From the NCBI GenBank assembly GCA_964640535.1, contig CAZXFS010000006.1:35981-99980 (forward strand): 64,000 nt of DNA, written 5' to 3'. A program made the translations under genes and the position numbers. The notes beneath the pieces were generated by a model. The model made no database searches and was not told where the DNA came from. It was given only the letters and a program-made list of their open reading frames with translations. Position 1 is the stretch's first letter, and every line of letters begins with the position of its first letter. Source of the DNA: Alloprevotella sp964640535 (GTDB lineage: Bacteria; Bacteroidota; Bacteroidia; Bacteroidales; Bacteroidaceae). Below are positions 61,845 through 64,000 of this stretch, one piece after another.

Positions 61845-63119
61845 ATGGACACCGGTTTTATATTCGCCAGCATCGGCGTATTCTTGGCCATCATCCTCAT
61901 CTTGGTCATCATCCTACTCATCAGCAAGCGCTACCTCACCCCCGGCGGTAAAGTAACGCTCACCCTCAACGGCAAGCAGCAGCTCACCGTCGATCAGGGC
62001 AGCAGTCTATTATCGACGCTCTCCGAGGCCGGCATCTACCTGCCCTCGGCCTGTGGCGGGAAAGGCTCCTGCGGACAGTGCAAGTGCCAGGTGCCGGAAG
62101 GCGGAGGAGGAATCCTCGACTCCGAGCGCGGCCACTTCACCCGCAAACAAATCAAGGAGAACTACCGTCTGGGCTGCCAGTGTAAGGTCAAAGGCGACTT
62201 GTCCGTCACCGTCCCCGACTCCGTCCTTGGCGTCAAGGAATGGGAGTGCGAAGTCATCTCCAACAAGAACGTTGCCACCTTCATCAAAGAATTCATCGTA
62301 GCCCTCCCCAAGGGAGAGCACATGGACTTCATCCCCGGCTCCTACGCCCAGATAAAGATACCGACCTTCTCGATGGACTACGACAAAGACATCGACAAGT
62401 CGCTCATCGGCGAGGAGTATCTCCCCGCATGGGAAAAGTTTGGCCTCTTCGGCCTCAAATGCCGCAACGAGGTGCCCACAGTGCGTGCCTACTCCATGGC
62501 CAACTACCCCGCCGAAGGCGACCGCTTCATGCTCACCGTACGTATCGCCACCCCGCCGTTCAAGCCCAAGGATCAGGGCCCCGGCTTCCAGGATGTCATG
62601 CCCGGTATTGCCTCGTCCTACATCTTCACCCTCAAGCCCGGCGACAAGGTCATCATGAGCGGCCCCTATGGTGACTTCCACCCCATCTTCAATTCCGACA
62701 AAGAAATGATGTGGGTAGGCGGCGGCGCCGGTATGGCCCCCCTCCGCGCCCAGATTATGCACATGACGCGCACGCTGAAGACCACGCACCGTAAGCTGTC
62801 GTACTTCTACGGCGCCCGTGCGCTCAATGAGGTATTCTATCTCGAAGACTTCCTGCAGCTCGAACGCGAGTTCCCCAACTTCACGTTCCACCTAGCCCTC
62901 GACCGCCCCGACCCCGCAGCCGATGCCGCCGGTGTGAAATACACCCCCGGTTTCGTCCATCAGGTCATCTACGACACCTACCTCAGCCACCACGAGGCAC
63001 CTGAGGATATTGAATACTATATGTGCGGCCCCGGCCCCATGTCGAAGGCCGTCGTATCCATGCTCGACAGTCTGGGCGTAGCGCCTGAGAGCATCCTCTA
63101 CGATAACTTCGGAGGATAA
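61845..63119 (+). CDS. nqrF: Na+-NQR subunit F
   Basis: NADH-oxidising subunit, 424 residues. One N-terminal helix (about 5-27), then a 2Fe-2S ferredoxin domain with CGGKGSCGQCKC and the distant LGCQC. The FAD motif RAYSMANYP and the NADH segment GGGAGMAPLRAQI follow, and the C-terminus YMCGPGPMSKAV then SILYDNFGG is standard. Electrons pass from here to NqrD/E and B/C. Confidence 0.96.
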   Translation: MDTGFIFASIGVFLAIILILVIILLISKRYLTPGGKVTLTLNGKQQLTVDQGSSLLSTLSEAGIYLPSACGGKGSCGQCKCQVPEGGGGILDSERGHFTRKQIKENYRLGCQCKVKGDLSVTVPDSVLGVKEWECEVISNKNVATFIKEFIVALPKGEHMDFIPGSYAQIKIPTFSMDYDKDIDKSLIGEEYLPAWEKFGLFGLKCRNEVPTVRAYSMANYPAEGDRFMLTVRIATPPFKPKDQGPGFQDVMPGIASSYIFTLKPGDKVIMSGPYGDFHPIFNSDKEMMWVGGGAGMAPLRAQIMHMTRTLKTTHRKLSYFYGARALNEVFYLEDFLQLEREFPNFTFHLALDRPDPAADAAGVKYTPGFVHQVIYDTYLSHHEAPEDIEYYMCGPGPMSKAVVSMLDSLGVAPESILYDNFGG

Positions 63120-63149
63120 ACATCGAACCACATCCTAAAACAACCCTAT

Positions 63150-63578
63150 ATGAAAACGTGTAAATTTCTCCAAGACTTCAAGGCCTTTGCCATGCGTGGC
63201 AACGTCATCGACATGGCCGTCGGCGTCATCATCGGCGGTGCCTTTGGCAAAATCGTTTCGTCGATTGTCGCCGATGTCATTATGCCCGCCGTGGGTGTCC
63301 TCGTCGGTGGTGTCAACTTCACCGACCTCAAGTGGGAGCTGAAGCCCGCCACCGTCACTGACGGAGTGGAGACCGCTGCCGTCACCCTCAACTACGGCAA
63401 CTTCCTCCAGGCCACCTTCGACTTCCTCATCATTGCCTTCTGCATATTCCTCTTCATCCGTCTGATCTCCAAGTTTCAGGGAAAGAAGGAAGAAGAGCCC
63501 GCAGCACCTCCCGCCCCCAGCGAAGAAGCTCAGCTGCTGCAGGAGATTCGTGACCTGCTGAAAGAGAAGAAGGGATAA
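63150..63578 (+). CDS. mscL: Large-conductance mechanosensitive channel
   Basis: 142 residues. Emergency osmotic channel of the inner membrane. MRGNVIDMAVGVIIGGAFGKIVSSIVADVIMP is the first pore helix region (given here in part: GNVIDMAVGVIIGGAFGK), a second helix follows (FLIIAFCIFLFIRLIS), and the C-terminal EEAQLLQEIRDLLKEK forms the cytoplasmic bundle. It starts 30 bp after nqrF and is followed by a strong terminator, so it is probably the last gene of the nqr transcript. Confidence 0.95.
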   Translation: MKTCKFLQDFKAFAMRGNVIDMAVGVIIGGAFGKIVSSIVADVIMPAVGVLVGGVNFTDLKWELKPATVTDGVETAAVTLNYGNFLQATFDFLIIAFCIFLFIRLISKFQGKKEEEPAAPPAPSEEAQLLQEIRDLLKEKKG

Positions 63579-63599
63579 ATCCTTCCCCATAGACATACC

Positions 63600-63649
63600 G
63601 CATCGGATGAAAAGGTTCTGCTTTAGGCCTTCTCATCCGATGCTTTTTT
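63600..63649 (+). terminator. nqr-mscL terminator
   Basis: 11-bp perfect inverted repeat GCATCGGATGA/TCATCCGATGC followed by six T. It closes the nqr-mscL unit 21 bp past the mscL stop. The DNA between it and the repeat at 63800 has no gene. Confidence 0.9.
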
Positions 63650-63799
63650 ATTACTACTGTCCGGTGAAACATCAAACGTCATGCCCACCTTCCGAATATA
63701 CAGGCGCGCTTTTCCATCGTCGAACAATCCCCCTCATGAACAAGAGCGGAATGTCTTCTGCTCCCGGCAATGCCTCCCGCTCCAGCCGGACGGCTCGTT

Positions 63800-64000
63800 C
63801 ACGACGTTTATCGTGAAGCGATCCCCCTCCGAAAACGATGCGCGAAGGCCGCGAGAATCGCTAAAGATCCACCGCCCCCGCCTCCGTGTTCGACCGGCGC
63901 AGCCACGAGGCCTTCTGCGCGTTAAAAATAGTGACGTTTTTGACATATACTGTCACTACTCTGATGAAAACGCCGCCGCCGCGCATCACAACAAGTCCCG
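63800..64000 (+). repeat. Dispersed intergenic repeat, copy 3 (cut by window end)
   Basis: TTATCGTGAAGCG at 63809, GCGCGAAGGCCGCGAGAATCG near 63840, CGTTAAA, GTGACGTTTTTGACATATA with the perfect palindrome TGACATATACTGTCA (63941-63955), GCCGCGC and AACAAGTCCCG at the very end. The 21-bp array should begin just past the window edge. It lies downstream of mscL in the same direction. Confidence 0.85.

Noticed and set aside
1..64000. tRNA, rRNA, prophage or insertion sequence
   Set aside because: No cloverleaf, conserved rRNA block, integrase, transposase or phage structural gene was seen on either strand.

Overview
The window looks like a chromosomal segment of a Bacteroidales bacterium (phylum Bacteroidota) with a fairly GC-rich genome. 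Evidence: a fused MurF-alanine racemase gene, a lipidated TamA-like protein (TamL type), an HU-CCDC81/SPOR protein, a GSCFA protein, the order DUF177-rpmF-fabH-era-der, a trp operon in the order BEGDCFA, Na+-NQR, and repeated TAnnTTTG promoter boxes with almost no Shine-Dalgarno sequences. Nothing points to a prophage, IS element, rRNA, tRNA or CRISPR array. Genus cannot be told from the sequence.

Layout. 0-3.5 kb (minus): a partial M15 peptidase, riboflavin synthase, type II NADH dehydrogenase and a small secreted protein with a T9SS-like C-terminal fold. 3.8-6 kb (plus): a Pif1-like helicase. 6-14 kb (minus): TamL-like outer-membrane protein, SLBB polysaccharide-export protein, initiating sugar transferase, an FHA pair and an HU-CCDC81/SPOR protein. 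14.8-26 kb (minus): LolE-type permease, aminotransferase, zinc metalloprotease, RlmD, a TPR protein, peptide deformylase and RuvX. 26-34.6 kb (minus): pgk, then the complete trp operon preceded by a leader that reads as a classical ribosome-mediated attenuator. 34.6-47 kb (minus): murF-alr, a GSCFA protein, a membrane protein, glgB, a MORN-repeat protein, kdsB, class A PBP and a metallo-hydrolase; together these are envelope and glycogen functions. 48-64 kb (plus): HAD phosphatase, panB, malQ with starch-binding modules, DUF177-rpmF-fabH-era-der-lipoprotein, the nqrABCDEF operon, and mscL followed by a strong terminator.

The coding content is mostly housekeeping. The most interesting signals are in the non-coding DNA: (1) a trp leader peptide with tandem Trp codons, mutually exclusive hairpins and a terminator at 34.34-34.49 kb; (2) a dispersed intergenic repeat of about 200-270 bp with three copies (14.5-14.77 kb reversed, 47.47-47.72 kb, 63.80 kb to the window end), carrying a TGACA-N5-TGTCA palindrome and an array of 21-bp GTCCCGGAC-type palindromes; (3) a promoter-linked palindrome seen upstream of ruvX, the PBP gene and, in diverged form, near 3.7 kb; and (4) several genes whose -7 box lies only 4-10 bases before the start codon, implying leaderless or nearly leaderless mRNAs.
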